Assembly (NCBI GenBank): GCA_044867525.1 | Contig: JBIOVB010000019.1 | Coordinates: 1 to 22,350, forward strand | DNA length: 22,350 nucleotides | From: JALYNX01 sp044867525 | GTDB taxonomy: Bacteria > Actinomycetota > Acidimicrobiia > Spongiisociales > ZC4RG35 | Reading direction: 5' to 3' | Shown: piece after piece, positions 22,100-22,350 of the stretch | How positions within the stretch are numbered: the stretch's first letter is position 1 | Layout: each line of letters begins with the position of its first letter | Made by a program: the position numbers and the translations under genes | The notes under the pieces: model-generated | What the model was told of the DNA's origin: nothing | Database searches by the model: none | What the model saw: the letters and a program-made list of their open reading frames with translations, nothing else

Positions 22100-22350
22100 A
22101 TGGCTGGGTTGAGAGGGATGATCAGCAGCGACGAGCTGGCGGCCAGCGTGGAGGCCGGTGACATCGACACCGTGGTGGTGGCCTTCACCGATCACTATGG
22201 ACGGGTTCACGGCAAGCGCTTCGATGCCCACCATTTCATCGACGAGATCTCGGATCATGGGACCCACGGCTGCGACTACCTGCTCACCGTGGACATGGAG
22301 ATGGAGCCGGTCCCGGGTTACACCTACGCCAACTGGGAGCTCGGGTACGG
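22100..22350 (+). CDS. Glutamine synthetase family protein (possible gamma-glutamyl-polyamine/ethanolamide synthetase), 5' part only
   Basis: The first 83 codons of a plus-strand gene that runs off the right edge. The ATG has AGGAG 9 nt upstream. The visible protein is the N-terminal beta-grasp domain of a glutamine-synthetase-fold ligase: VVVAFTDHYGRVHGKRFDA, then HGCDYLLTVDMEMEPVPGY and TYANWELGYG. Divergent family members lacking true glutamine synthetase activity join glutamate to putrescine (PuuA), other polyamines (GlnA3) or ethanolamine (GlnA4, described in Streptomyces). The next-door ethanolamine-type permease and shared operator D make such a role likely. The ATP and glutamate sites lie outside the window, so the subfamily cannot be decided here. 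Confidence 0.8.
   Translation, partial: MAGLRGMISSDELAASVEAGDIDTVVVAFTDHYGRVHGKRFDAHHFIDEISDHGTHGCDYLLTVDMEMEPVPGYTYANWELGY

Noticed and set aside
21941..22267. N-terminal extension of the APC permease
   Set aside because: It overlaps the divergent glutamine-synthetase-like gene and operator D. The ATG at 21940 has a strong ribosome binding site and begins the conserved permease N-terminus.
1..22350. CRISPR arrays, tRNA/rRNA genes, insertion sequences, defence or phage modules
   Set aside because: No regularly spaced direct repeats, cloverleaf sequences, transposase motifs or nuclease/helicase defence domains were recognised on either strand. Visual reading could miss a degenerate RNA element.

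Overview
The window is about 22 kb of GC-rich, densely coding DNA. Several genes start with GTG or TTG, translationally coupled overlaps (ATGA, GTGA, TGATG) are common, and several promoters look leaderless or nearly so. Together with the gene families this suggests an actinobacterium; a lineage such as Acidimicrobiia is possible, but that is inference. I see no rRNA, tRNA, CRISPR array, insertion sequence or phage gene. It reads as a chromosomal region for uptake and breakdown of amines.

Layout. Positions 1-1200 hold the 5' end of a membrane-anchored alpha/beta hydrolase (minus) and a GH16-fold protein with an altered catalytic motif (plus). Positions 1221-4971 hold a Rieske oxygenase alpha subunit (minus), divergent from a class III aminotransferase and a PotA-type ATPase (plus). 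Positions 4962-6763 hold a WYL-domain regulator divergent from a 61-residue protein and a GNAT acetyltransferase, with a perfect palindrome between them. Positions 6781-9909 hold a PotD-PotB-PotC set (minus) lacking its own ATPase; the PotA at 3871 is the obvious partner. A TetR/BetI-like regulator (9968-10579, minus) is divergent from an operon of ADP-forming acyl-CoA ligase, enoyl-CoA hydratase family protein and PurU, followed by a GYD-domain protein. From 21940 down to 14786 (minus) come an ethanolamine-type APC permease, a second complete PotA-PotD-PotB-PotC importer, and a gamma-aminobutyraldehyde-type aldehyde dehydrogenase. The window ends inside a glutamine-synthetase-like ligase gene (plus), divergent from the permease.

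How the parts may work together. Two spermidine/putrescine-type importers, an ethanolamine-type permease, a glutamine-synthetase-like gene (families that gamma-glutamylate putrescine or ethanolamine), an aminotransferase and an aminobutyraldehyde dehydrogenase form a coherent amine import and catabolism set. The Rieske oxygenase, with Glu where most relatives have the bridging Asp, together with PurU, suggests N-demethylation of a quaternary or methylated amine and handling of the released one-carbon unit. The acyl-CoA ligase and hydratase could process the carbon skeleton.

The main new observation is a shared 16-bp inverted-repeat element, roughly CTGAAC-N4-GTTCAG, in four promoter regions (2441, 9941, 10641, 22017). 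Each lies between or directly upstream of these gene groups, and one lies beside the tetR gene. This predicts one local TetR-controlled regulon covering most of the window. A second, unrelated perfect palindrome (5931-5953) probably serves the WYL regulator. Strong hairpins at 14370-14403, 17974-18008 and 20381-20413 divide the transcription units; the one at 17974 sits inside an ABC-transporter operon, directly in front of a permease start codon.
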